Source: Xylogone sp. PMI_703 (taxonomy: Eukaryota > Ascomycota > Leotiomycetes). Taken from it: a stretch of DNA of 64,000 nucleotides. The notes beneath the pieces are model-generated. The model ran no database searches and was not told where the DNA came from. It saw only the letters and a list, made by a program, of their open reading frames with translations. The stretch spans positions 3,720,001 through 3,784,000 of the forward strand of contig JAJTUQ010000002.1 of the NCBI GenBank assembly GCA_021399445.1. Reading direction: 5' to 3'. Below are positions 12,400 through 24,316 of the stretch, piece by piece (positions within the stretch are counted from its first letter, which is position 1; the number at the start of each line of letters is the position of its first letter). Position numbers and translations under genes: made by a program.

Positions 12400-13626
12400 A
12401 GCTGCGAAATTCGACAGATATACCCAACGAGAGTAGCCAGATGAGGAATACCTCTGAACAAAAAGTTTCACAAGCTCGGAAATGACGGATTGGAAGGGTA
12501 CGCTACCTGGCTATCAGCTTTCTATTTATTTCACCCCTTTCAATAGAACGTCATCCCAGGTGACGGTTGTTGGTCGGACATAGTACAGCGGACTTCAGCA
12601 AAATCCTGAAGCTAAGTTTCTACGCTGCGGACTTTACGGAGCTTTACCCGATTGGCCACTTTATGACCAGATTGGGGGTTGTAAATACATGTACTCCAGT
12701 CATATGGACTAGACGTGTGCAGGTGGCGTACGGCGTATTTCCATATCCGGACTCTATCAAAGGGTTATCATATAGTCTTCCACAACGCCTTTGTTTTGAT
12801 TTTGATTTTGATTAGTTACGTGGTCATGTCCTCACATAACTGCATCGGCCTCAGATTAGACTGCCATTAATGTCTTGCATTAACTCAACAAGTCAAGTTG
12901 ATTTTTTTGGTTGCGCTAAACTTGTAATGAAGCGTTACGAGCTATGCTTGATTACCTTAATCCACGTACGAAATAGCTGAATGCGCAGCATATTCTCTTG
13001 AGGTATAATAGCAGTACGTGCCGGCACCGTGATCAAAGGCGGGGTAAGATTGTGAAGATCACGCTGTATCAACTCCTCCGAGACTGTTGGATGCATTCTG
13101 GATTATGACATATCTAGGATGTGCTGGAAATGCCTGTACTCGGTACAAGGGCTTGGCATAAGAAAGTTACTCGATAAGCAGTACTTGTTTAGATTAAGTA
13201 ATCAAGAAGTTGGGTCTCTTCTTGTTTTCCGGGGTAGTTCCCCGGAGAAGGATGTCATTAACCTTAACTGTAAGACGGGCAGTTTAGCAATTTGATTGCC
13301 AAAATTCCAGTAACAGATACTTGACAATTTCGAACATAGAATGGGACATGCATCTATCCAAAGCTATAGCCATCAAACTACCTAAACTGTATGGGGCATG
13401 TAGCAGTAAGGATATTATTGCTCAAAGCCAAACGCAGAATATCAGTGCCGGTTCTCCGTCTTTAGCCGACACCACAATAGATCTCAGTTGCCCCGTCTAT
13501 AGCCGTCGTCCAGAATATCTCAGCTAATCACCCCAGATTTACTTCAACTGTTAACGTTATCTGGAAAAGAAATTACATTTATCTACTCTTCTGGGTGAAG
13601 TTCTCTCGTTGTAGATAACATAGGCA
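12400..13626. other. Intergenic between SDR and TF3
   Basis: About 1.2 kb divergent promoter region without a supported gene. Small ORFs at 12567-12815 and 13321-13527 lack family features. It contains the strong palindrome at 13228-13246. Confidence 0.5.
13228..13246. promoter_or_regulatory. Perfect TCCGGGG-N5-CCCCGGA palindrome
   Basis: Seven-base perfect inverted arms around TAGTT, extendable to ten-base arms with one mismatch (13225-13249). It lies about 380 bp upstream of the TF3 start and 830 bp upstream of the SDR start. It contains the CGGGGT half-site seen before TF1 and TF2. It is a candidate Zn2Cys6 operator. Confidence 0.45.
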
Positions 13627-15958
13627 ATGACTCGTGGGACTGGGAAGCGACTTTATCGAGCCTGTCAACGCTGCCGCCAGCGAAAATTAAAGTGTGATTT
13701 GTAGGTAAACGCCTTGAAATAGTTCGCCGCAGATAGATTATTGACGATAAATAGAAATGGTATTGGAGAGCTTGGGAGACCTCCCTGCTTTGAATGTTTT
13801 CGCATTGGCACCACTTGTACGCTTGCAAGTTCTCGCCGAGGAGGAAATTACACTCATCTAAGGAAACAAAATGAGGCCTCAATGACTAGGAAGACAGCAA
13901 TCAGCGGGCCAGCTCTCGAGGCTGAGCTGTCCCTCGATGCAGACCTCGAAGATAGTAGTAGCAGAACGGACAGTTTAAGCAATGGCCTGAGCAGAGAGCC
14001 AGTCTGTGCAGAACTCAAAAATCCTTTTGATGCTCTGCAGATTCTCGCTAAAGCCGCGGTTGAGAATGCCGAACCGGAGAATATCAAGACTTATGATTCT
14101 CAAAAGTCCTCAAGGTATGATGAGGAACAAAATAAGTAAGATATAGGTTGTTATATTCCAAGCCGCTCTAATTCACTTGATAGGAATACGAGAGTTGAAC
14201 TGGATCGCAGGAAATATCCACTACTAACGAATGGGAGCCTTGATACTGAGACTATAAATATGCTACTTAAACGGTATAAGCCTAGCAATCCAATTCCATT
14301 TCTAGTACTTACTGATGGACCATAGCTTCGAACAGAATTACCATCCCTTTGTCCCAGTGGCACCGAGACATGTTCTCGCGCCGTCTAATACGGAAGAGCT
14401 AGCCGAAGACGAACCTTTCCTTCTAACAGCGATCCTGACTATCGCATCTAAGCATGATTCGACGTGGGAAAGAGTGCACAAATGTTGCTGGGACTATATG
14501 AAGCAGCTTTTACTGGATCTTCTTCTCGGATCATCCTCAACTCAGAGTGTAGGCTCCGTGGAAGGTCTCTTGCTTTTATCGGATTGGGTTCCATATATAC
14601 CGCCAAATAGACCGCTTCCTACCAATTCGCCGAGAGGTGAAGTCGCCAACATCGAAGATAGTACCGCTTGGACACTTGTGGGCCAGGCTATCCGACAAGC
14701 ATACTTACTTCGATTAGATCGAATGTCATTCCATGAAAAATTCTCCGCTGAATCAAAAGATCAGGTTAACAGGAAAAGGCTGGCTTGGACATGTTCGTAT
14801 TGTCTTAACGTTAAAAAGATACCATCTACTAATTACTTCATAGTTGTTTACTTTGCAGATCGGCAGATATCTGTCCGTATGGGGCAGTCATTCTGGTCAA
14901 GAGGCCCATCATTATCTTCGAGGCTTACTGCAAATGATTTTCCAACGTTAAAACCCTCTTCGGATGGAGAGGATGATTATGCTGCAGTCTTACATGCCAC
15001 CTTGGAACTCACACAATTGATACATAATGCCCATGATGTTCTCTATTCTTCAAAGCGTAGGACTCTAGAAATAATGCTCACTGGTGATTACAGTCGATAC
15101 TTGGATGATTTCTCCAAGTCACTTCTAGCATGGAATGAGGCGTGGGAAGGACTCAACGTATCTCCGAAGCTGAAATATAGCTTACGTCTCATGAGCGAGT
15201 ATCTCTGTCTCTACATAAATGCGTTCTCTTTTCAATCTGTCATATCCAGAGCTTCCTCTCGAGGATCTACACTCTTACCAACATTATCGAATCATGGCCA
15301 ATTTTCGTCTTTGTTCTCCAGAGGTGTTACAGCATCTGCAGATGGTCGCTATATTTTTGAGGGAATCCGGGCAGCCAAAACCACCCTGAAACTAATGGCT
15401 GAAATCAACCCAACTACGATTCTCCGCTTCATGCCATATCGATTCTATTTGTATGTCGTGCATCTATCATAATGAACGTTGCTAATGCTTGCCTACAGAT
15501 ATGGTGTATACTCCGCCGTATTTCTGTATAGGACAGATGTATATGGAGCGTTAACGATGAAAGAGGAACATGATGAGATTATCTTATTAGTGCAAGACTT
15601 CATATCGGCTTTGGAAATGGCATCAACTGATAGCCAACATATCGGAGTGCGATATAGTAAACTTTTAAGAAGCCTAAAATTTCCTAGGTATCGTCATCCG
15701 GCGCAAAAAGTATTGAAGCCGGCATCAATTGATAGAGATACTGAAAACGCCAATTCGGATAGGCGGGCAAGAGATACAGCGGTGGACGATGATTTTCATG
15801 ATGTCTCTCTTAACAGTATCTCCGGTGTTCCTGGAATGGGAGTAGTGGGTCCGCAAAATACGGACCCCTTTTATAGCAACTTCTTGAGTTTTGACACCGA
15901 TCTGTTCGGAATGGTAACTCAAGGTGACCTTAATTTTGACACATTGGGCGGTTATTAA
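13627..15958 (+). CDS. Zn2Cys6 transcription factor (TF3)
   Basis: Nuclear regulator of 692 aa in six exons: 13627-13700, 13755-14135, 14184-14273, 14326-14792, 14844-15450 and 15499-15958. The first intron splits the zinc cluster: CQRCRQRKLKCDL joins a 12-residue linker and CFECFRIGTTC. The linker ends in RPPC, the pattern of the subgroup whose loop ends in DPPC. Conserved family blocks follow: PFVPVAPRHV, ELAEDEPFLLTAILTIASK, HKCCWDYMKQL, and FADRQISVRMGQSFWSRGP. The last block is restored only by removing the intron 14793-14843, which has a weak GTTCGT donor. It is tail-to-tail with the sugar transporter (about 190 bp) and divergent from the SDR. Control of either is plausible but unproven. 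Confidence 0.9.
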
Positions 15959-16150
15959 TAAAGCCAATCAGTTTTCGTATTTTAACTAAAAAGTAAGTGG
16001 TCTGTTTTGGCTATCAGGCTTACTGAGTACGCAAAATTAACTATGTATAGCAAGTTGATGTGCAGTTTAGCTCTGTAGAACCTTAACGAAAAAGATATCT
16101 GGATGCAGAAGTATACTAATTCCATGAGCAATTGCACTGCGTCTTTTTTC

Positions 16151-17874
16151 TTACACCACGGCTTTTTCACCTATTTCATCCACGTTCAATGTTTTCATTA
16201 CTGTTACAGCACTTCTCTTTTCCAAACTCTTTTTCACAGGGTTGGGAGCTTCAAATACCTCAGCTAGCTCTTCCAGCGTCCGGTCCTTTGTCTCTGGGAA
16301 GTAGAAGTACATGATGACAACCTCGATGAGATCCCAGAATACAAAAACAAGGTAGAAGTAATAATGTATGTTCTGGAATGCAGGCCCGGAACTATAGGCG
16401 ATAATGGTTGAGGCCACTGAGGAAGAGAAGTTGCCGATCGCTGTACCTTTGGCACGAGTTGCCGTTGGCAGAGTTTCGGCAATATACATACTTTGCAATG
16501 GTGTCCAGCCTATGCTAAATACCACCCCAAAAATGAAGATGAAAGCGATAGTCGTGTTTGCCGCCGCAGTTTGACTTGGGTCGTCGGTTGCAAGTTTGGA
16601 TGTGCCAGTAATGATAGCAAAGCAAAATGAGGAGAATATTGTCGTGTAAATTAGGAGTGGTCTACGACCAACCTTGTCTGTCAGGCGAGCACCTAGTATA
16701 GCGCCAAGGAAGCTCAAAGCGGGATTTATACCGTTCAGCATCAATATGATGCGCTCAGAAGTGATACCAGCAGAAGTGAGCATGGCCGGAAGGTAATATG
16801 AGGACAGGCTATTTCCTGAGATTTGACCAAAGCAAGCCATGCCAATTACACAGATAAGCCGGCGGCGCGCAGAATGTGTGTTCCATAGTTCGTGATAATC
16901 CCACCATTTTTTATCAGAGTCTTTAGTCCCAACTTGGCTTAACATCTCCCGTAACTGTAACTGTACAATGGGGTGAGATGTGGATCCCTCGCCATGGTAT
17001 TTGGCTAGCACCGCACAAGCTTCTTCAATTCTATCCTGGGCCATCAACCACCGAGGAGACTCGGGTAGGAACCAAACACCCATGCATACAATTCCTGAGG
17101 TTATCAATTGACACCACACAGGAATCCTCCAAGCCCCAGGTGTATCTAGATATGAGCATCCATAAACGACCCAGCTCGCAATGATAGAACCTATATACCT
17201 GCGTTACAGTTAGCAAACAAATCTACATCATCAGGTCCGCGGACTTGGCAGAGCAACATACCAAGTACAGTTATAAAATCCTGTTAGAGTGCCGCGCCAC
17301 TTAGGGTGAGCTAGTTCTGCAACGAACGTAGGGGCAGAGACACAGCAAAAGGCCACGCCAAACCCCAAGACAAATCTGCCGCCCAGAAACATGCCATGAC
17401 TAGTCGCTGGTGCTTGAATACAAGTTCCGAGAATTACAAGGGCCGAGCCAATGAACATCCCGGCGCGACGGCCAAGGTAGTCGTTGGTAGGGCCCGTAAA
17501 GAATACTGCAGCTACTGAACCAATGTTGTACATGGCAAAGACGAGGCCAGTGCTGGAGCCAGCGACAGTCCTTTAGCAGAGTTAGTGGGATCATCGGAAG
17601 ATATACGGAGCAGTATACGCAGTTATTACACCTACATATGGAAATATCTCTGATAAGACTTCATTCCATTCAGGCCACCCATCAGAGAGCCGTCATAGCC
17701 ATTCAGACACCCACAGAGGTAGGCGCAAGCTAGGACAAGGTATAGACGACACATTCTCCAAGTCCATGGCGAATAGCTAGCTTCCTCGACTTCTTGGGCT
17801 AGTTGGATGGCAGTGCCAATATCGTCAGGCGAAACATCAGTGACATCCTCCACCTCGGCTGTCTTGCCCGCCAT
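16151..17874 (-). CDS. MFS sugar transporter, lactose/hexose permease-like
   Basis: Plasma-membrane 12-TM sugar porter of 531 aa. Exons: 17874-17636, 17570-17262 and 17198-16151. Diagnostic motifs are [13 protein letters not shown] in TM1, [53 protein letters not shown], and the terminal [15 protein letters not shown]. The N-terminus carries an acidic stretch. The sequence most resembles fungal lactose/cellobiose-type permeases, but the ligand is not certain. The ATG at 17874 is the first in frame; upstream codons lack one. The upstream region holds GCGGGG and CTGGGG boxes of the carbon-repressor type (18133-18163). TF3 lies immediately downstream on the other strand. Confidence 0.93.
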
Positions 17875-18859
17875 AGTACAGCAATTTGAGCGAGCTTCTT
17901 GGAATGATTTGTTCGTGCTGAAGGGGTAATCAAAGGACAGAAACAATCTTTGATTGATATTTCATGGCTGATGGCAGAGAGCGGGAGTCTTCTTTATGTA
18001 GCACCCCGAGCACGAAAGTCATGCCGCCAAGAAGAGCAAATTCCGCCACTAGCTCAGGGGAGTTCAAGATATCCATGCGCCAGCCAGTTCCCCCGCATCG
18101 ACGACCGGCATATCTCCCGGCGGATGAACACTGCGGGGTAGTGACTTTGGAGTATCACTGGGGTATCATTGGAGCGCAAGTCTGGCCGGGCCTGAGAAGG
18201 TTATCTCTGCGGTTGGGAGACGCTCCTGCCCTGGCCAGAAAGGGGCTCGCCTCGGCTCCGGCTTCCCCGATCCCTGCTAGCTGGCGGGACGGGTTCGTAG
18301 TCTTTGCTCTGGTTCGCTGGGCGCCTCAGTCCCCAAGACGTACTTCTGGGACGCAGAGATTATCCGCACAGCATCGCGCCGGGGATGAGCAAATGAGTAA
18401 GGAAGCAGGCAAGTCCGCTAAGCTCATTGTTTCTTCAGCATGGCTCGTTAATAAGACCCAGGGAAGGCCCACAAATAAAACAAATACAGTGGAAGTTTAC
18501 TACAAGGAAACATGATATCACACCGAATGTAAGTTGTCGTCCATTTTAGATGCTTATATGTATATAGCTGTGGAACTTCCCTGTAGCGGTTATCAATGAA
18601 TAGTTTAAAAAAAATAAAGTATATCGGCCCTCACAAACCGGGGCTATCTATCATTTTTGTCGTCTGTCAAAGCTCCTCATGCTATTTTCTAAGCGGAACA
18701 AGCTATGGTAGTTCGACGGTTCTATGGCTCCGTAGAGTGAGATAATCTGGGGTATAATATGCATTCGAACTCTTTCCTATCGTTGTTCTCATGCATTCGG
18801 AAGTACCACCAACCAATAGCTCGAATGCGGTAATACGTCTAATATACATTCTCCCATAG
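17875..18859. other. Sugar-transporter promoter region and spacer
   Basis: The first 500 bp are more GC-rich than the surroundings. A 183-codon open frame on the plus strand (17964-18515) shows no recognisable domain and low-complexity composition, so I treat it as chance. The remainder is AT-rich with no gene. Confidence 0.45.
18133..18163 (+). promoter_or_regulatory. Paired CreA-type boxes (GCGGGG, CTGGGG)
   Basis: GCGGGG at 18133-18138 and CTGGGG at 18158-18163 both fit SYGGRG, the carbon-catabolite repressor consensus, about 260-290 bp before the transporter start. CGGGGT at 18134 also matches the half-site found before the three Zn2Cys6 genes. SYGGRG is short, so chance occurrence is possible. 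Confidence 0.3.
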
Positions 18860-20036
18860 CTAGCCTCTACTTAACACTTTTACTTGCTCTTCCCGCCACT
18901 TTAATTCGTTCCGATGTTTTCGACTGAACTCCCGTAAGAACTTTCTCTGGAGCTTTTCATTAGGTGAATTAGCAGTTTTGGAGATACTAAAATCAATCAG
19001 AGCAATTACTGGCATTTCAGACATTTCGCTCCTTTTGATTTGTATGCTTTCCAGATCCTCGGAAGAGCCGTAAAAAATCCCTATACTATGAAGGAACTTA
19101 ACGTATTCGTAAATTGCCTCGGCCACAGCCTTAGGCCCAGCCTCTCCCGGTGGAATCCTCCACCAACCTGTCCCTTGACTCCAGAACTCTGAACCCACTA
19201 ATGGTTTGAAACCAGTCATATCATTCATAATCAAGCCTTGCAAAATAGGCCGTGACTTCGATCCGTTCTTGAAGTATTGCCTCCATAACGCTTTCCGCGG
19301 AACGTCACCATTATCGAGACCATAGAGGAAGTCCTTATACGAGAAGCATCATCCAGCTGAGGACGGAGTATACTTGTCATAAAGAAGTTCCCAAAGTTTG
19401 GCAGTCCCGAAATATCGAACCACTTGCCTATCATTCTCTCTCTCTGTAATGGAGTGCAGTCGCTCCTGAGCAGTTAGAGTCGCAATAAATGCGGCATTTG
19501 GTCCAGGCTGCCCATCGGACCCTATCGATTCAGCACCAAATTTAAACTATCTACTGGGTTAGTGGTTACGTATCGATAAAAATTGGATGCACAAAGCACG
19601 CACTATTTCGAGGAAGCAGGGCTTGCCACACACCGTGACCGTGGCTTTGAATATCACAGATCGAAGCCTGAAACCAATCGTCTGAATAATTTCGATGTCC
19701 GATTGTGAGTGCTCAGGACCTAATGCAGACTGGCATGCAGGCTTGCTAAATGCTTCGTCTCCGTTTGTGGAAGGGATGCCAGCGGAATTTTGAAGTGCTA
19801 TCTTCCTCGGGTCGTGCGAATGACGACGTCGTTTAACTCCATTTGCCGACGAGTTTGGATTGGAAATTTCGTCCAACTTTCGTCATACTAGTCATATCAC
19901 CTGCTCGATACAAATTGTCTGCATAGGCTACATCAAGACTGGACCGGGCAATCTCTGTCGCGTGAGTCGTATGGACGTCAGCTTCATTTGGATACCAGTT
20001 GGTATACGACACTCTTAGGACAAAAGTTAGTATCAA
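18860..20036 (-). pseudogene. Decayed kinase-like protein gene
   Basis: Relic of a fungal protein with kinase-like features: FRLRSVIFKATVTVCGKPCF resembles the glycine-loop/VAIK part of kinase-like fungal proteins, but no complete catalytic motif set is visible. From 5' to 3' the reading runs in one frame to about 19875 (ending AGDMTSMTK), shifts by one base into a second frame (LDEISNPNSSANG), then crosses a credible intron (about 19605-19549, ACTAAC branch) into KFGAESIG. That frame runs to an in-frame TGA at 19351-19349. After the stop it stays open to 18860 (CFSYKDFLYGLDNGDVPRKA, GTGWWRIPP, ALIDFSISKT). No in-frame ATG was found at the 5' end. Several lesions make a pseudogene the simplest reading; the family assignment is weak. 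Confidence 0.5.
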
Positions 20037-20952
20037 TTCTACGGTAATGGGCTCCTCAGATCAATATTATCTGTTGTTGATGTAACGCCATTGTGAGGTT
20101 GTTATAGCTGTAATGGAGTCGTAGCACGGCTCGTATTAGAATATGCTTACGTAAACGAGAATAAGGAGGCACACGCACGTGATATACGCGTTTCATACGG
20201 AGTATTTACCCATATATTATGGGTTACCCAGCGGTAGTGGAGGTATTCCATCTGAGAAATGAATAGAGTACGAATCCTATAGTAACTGTACGCGTGCTTG
20301 CCCAACCATTGCGCTATAACCCCTGGCAGCCCTAATTTCTCTTATTATATCACGTGAATCATAAATAACTTATAGTTTTTGTTGAACAAGCCTGGGAAGC
20401 ATGTGAGTCATCGTATTCAATCTCATTCGATAACATTGATTCTGGCATGTATGAAGCTCGAATTATAAAGGATGCGCTTAAATTAGCTTGGCACCTAACC
20501 CTGAGGGGCGTGAAGCTTCTCATATAAGTGTAGCGAGTAGAAAGTGTAGCTTGATAGTGATAAGCAGTACTAATCTGTTTGACCTTATTCTGCATCGTAG
20601 CTGAGTAGGCACACAAGCAGGTACTTGTACACTATATGAAGTTTATTCTAATAAGTTCAGTTGCACAGCCTCAGCTTATTATAATCGGCGGCCATAAATT
20701 ATAACAATGATAAGGGTTAATTTAAGTTCAGTGTCTCATAACATTAAAACAAAAAGAAATGCAAGATTATTTGAAGTTCTATTTTTTGACGTATAGTTTC
20801 TTATTCTAAGTATTTGATGCTCTACTCCCTGTCTCTGCTCATGAGTCATTACGATTTCTTCTTGCCAAAATTATAGTTGGTCGTCAAGAGTTATATATCC
20901 CTTGTCTGTATTTCTGTATTTCCGTATCCGTAAAATCCTCTTCTCCTTAATA
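20037..20952. other. Intergenic, no gene seen
   Basis: About 900 bp, AT-rich, between the kinase-like relic and the 3' end of the large membrane protein gene. No ORF with family features was found on either strand. Confidence 0.5.
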
Positions 20953-23325
20953 CTAGTTCACCTTTTTCAAAATTAACTTACTAGGTTCCCCCTTGCCATT
21001 GCTCCACCCTTGGTCTATCACATCTCCGATAATATAGCTGTCTTTCCATCTCTTCTTCCCCCCCTCTTCATACACCTCATCTCTATTACCCAAAGCACCC
21101 GACCTCATTGCTGCAAATACTAACTCCCCAATTGTCTCCCATGCTCTTCTCCCATCCTCGCCCGCAACCACCATCCACCCGATAAACACAATACAAAGCA
21201 GCACATGAATCAACAATATCACCACACCAACATAAATTAATTTCGACTCCTCAAATCCATATCCATAGCCCCATCTCGCTGTTTTAAACCTCATTTCTAC
21301 AAACCTTGCCGCATCTTCAAAATCCTGTTTTGAGATGTTAGTCACCTGTCTACCCGGTTGAGCCAACTGCATTTGCCCAGTTGTCTCATTCAGATACATG
21401 CTCGTGCTTCCCGGTCTAGAAGCGAATAGATCTTGGACATAGAATACATTGCTAGGATATGTTTCTAAGTCAGGTTTGACGTTGCCCTCTGCGACGAAGT
21501 AGTAGGGTAGACTATCTTGGATGCGAGACAGGGCGTCTGCAATGTAGATTGAAAGCGCGACTTGAAGGCATGAGAGTATGGCGAATTTGTCACCTATGTA
21601 GTTGCCGGATGTTATATTAAGATAAGTGTTACTGTCGATGCATTTCTGCCCAATAATGTCCAGTATGGTGCGATTGGTGGGCACGGGATCGAGAATGGAG
21701 TCAATCCAAGGCACGTTAAGAATGCTGGCGAATGATCTGGTGATTGAAATTGTGTCTAGGGCGTAAGGATGAAGTCCATCGAGATCTGCGTCCACGTTGA
21801 TGGCTGCGTTGGGGTTGGGATTCGAATCATAAACAGCCGCTGTCCCAGAACTCGAATCCCAGAATGCAGTTGTAGGCATCCAACGCGCGTCGATAGTGCA
21901 TGTAAACAACGAGCTATTCGTCCTTCCACTAATGATTGCTGGAGTTGAGAACAGAGCGGCGAGAGATGGTGCGACGGATCCAAACTGTGAGATGTCTATA
22001 AAAGTCGAGTTCACCAGTGTAGAGTTGAGGTTGGATGAAAGAGAGGCATAATCTGATGCTTGAACTTCCCAATTGGCTGATGCAATAGGATCGGTGGTCC
22101 ATGGTGGCCAAACCATACTTGAGTGTTGAAGAGTTAGAAAGGTTGTGTTTGCAGAGTATCCAGCACATTCTACTTCTACCAGAGGTTTCCTCGTGGTGAC
22201 TTGTTTTCCTCCAGCAGCAAGAGATAAGCCGTATCGAGCTAAAAGAGAACTATCTGCTGCTTGAATAGTGCTCTCATCGCTGACACCAAAAACCTGGTAT
22301 TGGTTTCCCACTTGAGACGTGACTGTATCATAAGCAACAAGCGCACTTGCAAGGAATTTAGAAAGCGTAGAGGTCAAATACACGCTCTGATCGCCTTGAT
22401 TGACGGATGAAGTCTGTCCAACCATGTATCGACGGAATGGAATGCCGTAGGGTGTTGTTTCCTCAACCGATTTGTTAATCTGTGGTGGACTCTGATCAAT
22501 AGCAAACAGATCATTTTGCATCCAGTATCGAAGTCCAGCACTAGGACATTTACTCAGGATCGATGCATTGGCGCCTAGGCACTCGGGAGGAACATTTTCT
22601 GAAGTGAGAACACTAGGATATACCATAGTCTCATTTGCTCCAATATAAACATGGAAGTCCATATTTCCTTTCGTAACCCACAGGTTGTTGATTGACCAGA
22701 ACTGTAATCTTGGAAGCATCGTGATAGCCGACGAGGGGCCAGCCAGGATCGCAAGTGTGAAAAAGGGGAGGAATATGCCCACATATCGATAACCTATAGA
22801 TCTGAACTCACTACTGAATAGATAGGTCACTTGATGCAGCTGAAAATTCGAGCTCAGGAAACCAAGCGGAACGCCTCGCTCGCTACTCAGGCAACGATGC
22901 ATGTAACTAAGGAGTATAGCTGCGAGAGAGGCTGCAATCAAGCTTGCATGTAGTTGAGCGGCAAATTGCAGGCTATTGAGCACGGCATTCGTGTTGTCTG
23001 AAGGGGGTTCCCAGAATATGCGACGAAACGTGAGAGTCAAAACACCTAGACTGATCGCTATTGATGGGATGTGGATGAGACATCTCGTGAGAGCTCCTGT
23101 TCGCTTCTTGGCAGCTTGGAGCAGTTTTAATTTTCCGCCGGGTTTTGATGAAAATATCGAGTCTGTCATGGAGCTTCTCCGATGCTCTCTTTGAGTAGGA
23201 TTCTCCGCTTTTTTCCTCCCCTGTTCCTGCTATGTTCAAATCAGTGGATATATGAGATGGAAAGGATGACTTGCGATTACCTGCTCTAAGAGAGGTATTC
23301 CATTATCCACTTCTTGAAAGTTCAT
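20953..23325 (-). CDS. Fungal multi-pass membrane protein of unknown function
   Basis: Predicted 772-aa membrane protein, not assigned to a named family. A 45-bp first exon (23325-23281, MNFQEVDNGIPLLEQ) joins in frame through a 54-nt intron to 23226-20953. The alternative start at 23169 would omit 52 residues. Hydrophobic segments lie near residues 73-95 (ISLGVLTLTF), 110-130 (AASLAAILLSYM) and 160-185 (IFLPFFTLAILAG). A long, probably extracellular, central region with many NxS/T sites follows, and a last membrane segment lies near the C-terminus (LLIHVLLCIVFIGWMVV). A short cytoplasmic tail follows. This architecture, an N-terminal membrane cluster, large glycosylated loop and one C-terminal helix, recurs in uncharacterised filamentous-ascomycete proteins. 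It is the only intact gene in the degenerating block. Confidence 0.85.
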
Positions 23326-24018
23326 GGTATCTCATTATCTGTCGCGATTCCGTATGCGGTTGATGGGACGTAGATATATCTACCTGCTTGAACTGTGGCT
23401 GGACTCCACGTGGCTCAATGCAGATTGGGTACAAATTTTAGTGTTTGATTTAAGATCCTGTTCGCATCGATTTGCCGTGCTGCTTTTGAATTAACTTCTC
23501 GAACCAGATGGATCAGAACTGAGGTATGTCCACATCCTATCTCCTGAGTTTCAGGATGTACTGTGCCACATGTTGGCCAAGACTTTAATTATAGCCCCAG
23601 CTAATAGAACGTCACACCTCGGTTGTGGGATCGCCATTACTGCAGAAGAATTTGCGCGCGCAGGTATCTGCAAATGAACATGTTGCATGGTAACGGCCGT
23701 TAGGCATTCTCTCTGGCGGCTTTTTACGTGATGATTTGACGTCAAATTGGTAGCCAAGCTCTGATAATTTTTGGTCAAATGGATCTCCATGACAGAGGAT
23801 AGAAAATTATCGATGCTGTAATAAATGATGTCGGCTATAGTTATTGTACTGAGATCAAGTTTTGGTGAAATCTGATTTTTCGCATTACATTGGGTTAAGG
23901 TTATTTGTAAAATCGTATAATGCAGCCTCCCCCCCTATTTGGGAGTGCTTGTGTTAGCAAAGCCTACCGTAAGCCGCATACAGTGAGATCTGCACTAAGC
24001 CTTCCTCTCGAGCATACA
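23326..24018. other. Intergenic between membrane-protein gene and repeat element
   Basis: Roughly 700 bp containing the promoter of the membrane-protein gene. A 79-codon minus-strand ORF with a real ATG (23790-23551) has no recognisable features. TACA at 24015-24018 is the left flank of the element that follows. Confidence 0.45.
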
Positions 24019-24184
24019 GGTGGCTCAGCCCCCTAGGGTGCAGCTCACCCAGCCCGTCTAAGCCACAAATCATGTGACATAATAAGCGAATTTTTTTTTA
24101 GTGAGAAGGAGTCAGGTGAGCCACACAGTAATAAGCGACCTTCGGCTTCGTGTAATAGAGTCACACTTAAATAAATTTTCCTTA

Positions 24185-24280
24185 CAGGCCCTACAGGCTA
24201 CAGGCCCTACAGGCTACAGGCCCTACAGGCTACAGGCCCTACAGGCTACAGGCCCTACAGGCTACAGGCCCTACAGGCTT
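24185..24280 (+). repeat. 16-bp tandem array, 6 copies
   Basis: Unit GGCCCTACAGGCTACA repeated six times with exact spacing (CCCTACAGG begins at 24189, 24205, 24221, 24237, 24253 and 24269). Each unit contains CTACAGG twice. It lies within the candidate TIR element. Confidence 0.9.
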
Positions 24281-24291
24281 CGTATCCTTAA

Positions 24292-24316
24292 AGCCAATGG
24301 CCGAAGGTCATTGGCT
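24292..24316. repeat. Hairpin between the two tandem arrays
   Basis: AGCCAATG (24292-24299) and CATTGGCT (24309-24316) are perfect 8-bp inverted arms around a 9-nt loop. They mark the point where the orientation of the CTACAGG/CCTGTAG core switches between the flanking arrays. Confidence 0.75.

Noticed and set aside
17964..18515. 183-codon plus-strand ORF upstream of the sugar transporter
   Set aside because: Low-complexity composition, no domain, and located in the transporter promoter in a locally GC-rich stretch where long open frames arise by chance.
23551..23790. 79-codon minus-strand ORF with an ATG
   Set aside because: No signal peptide, membrane segment or family motif, and no credible splice sites around it.
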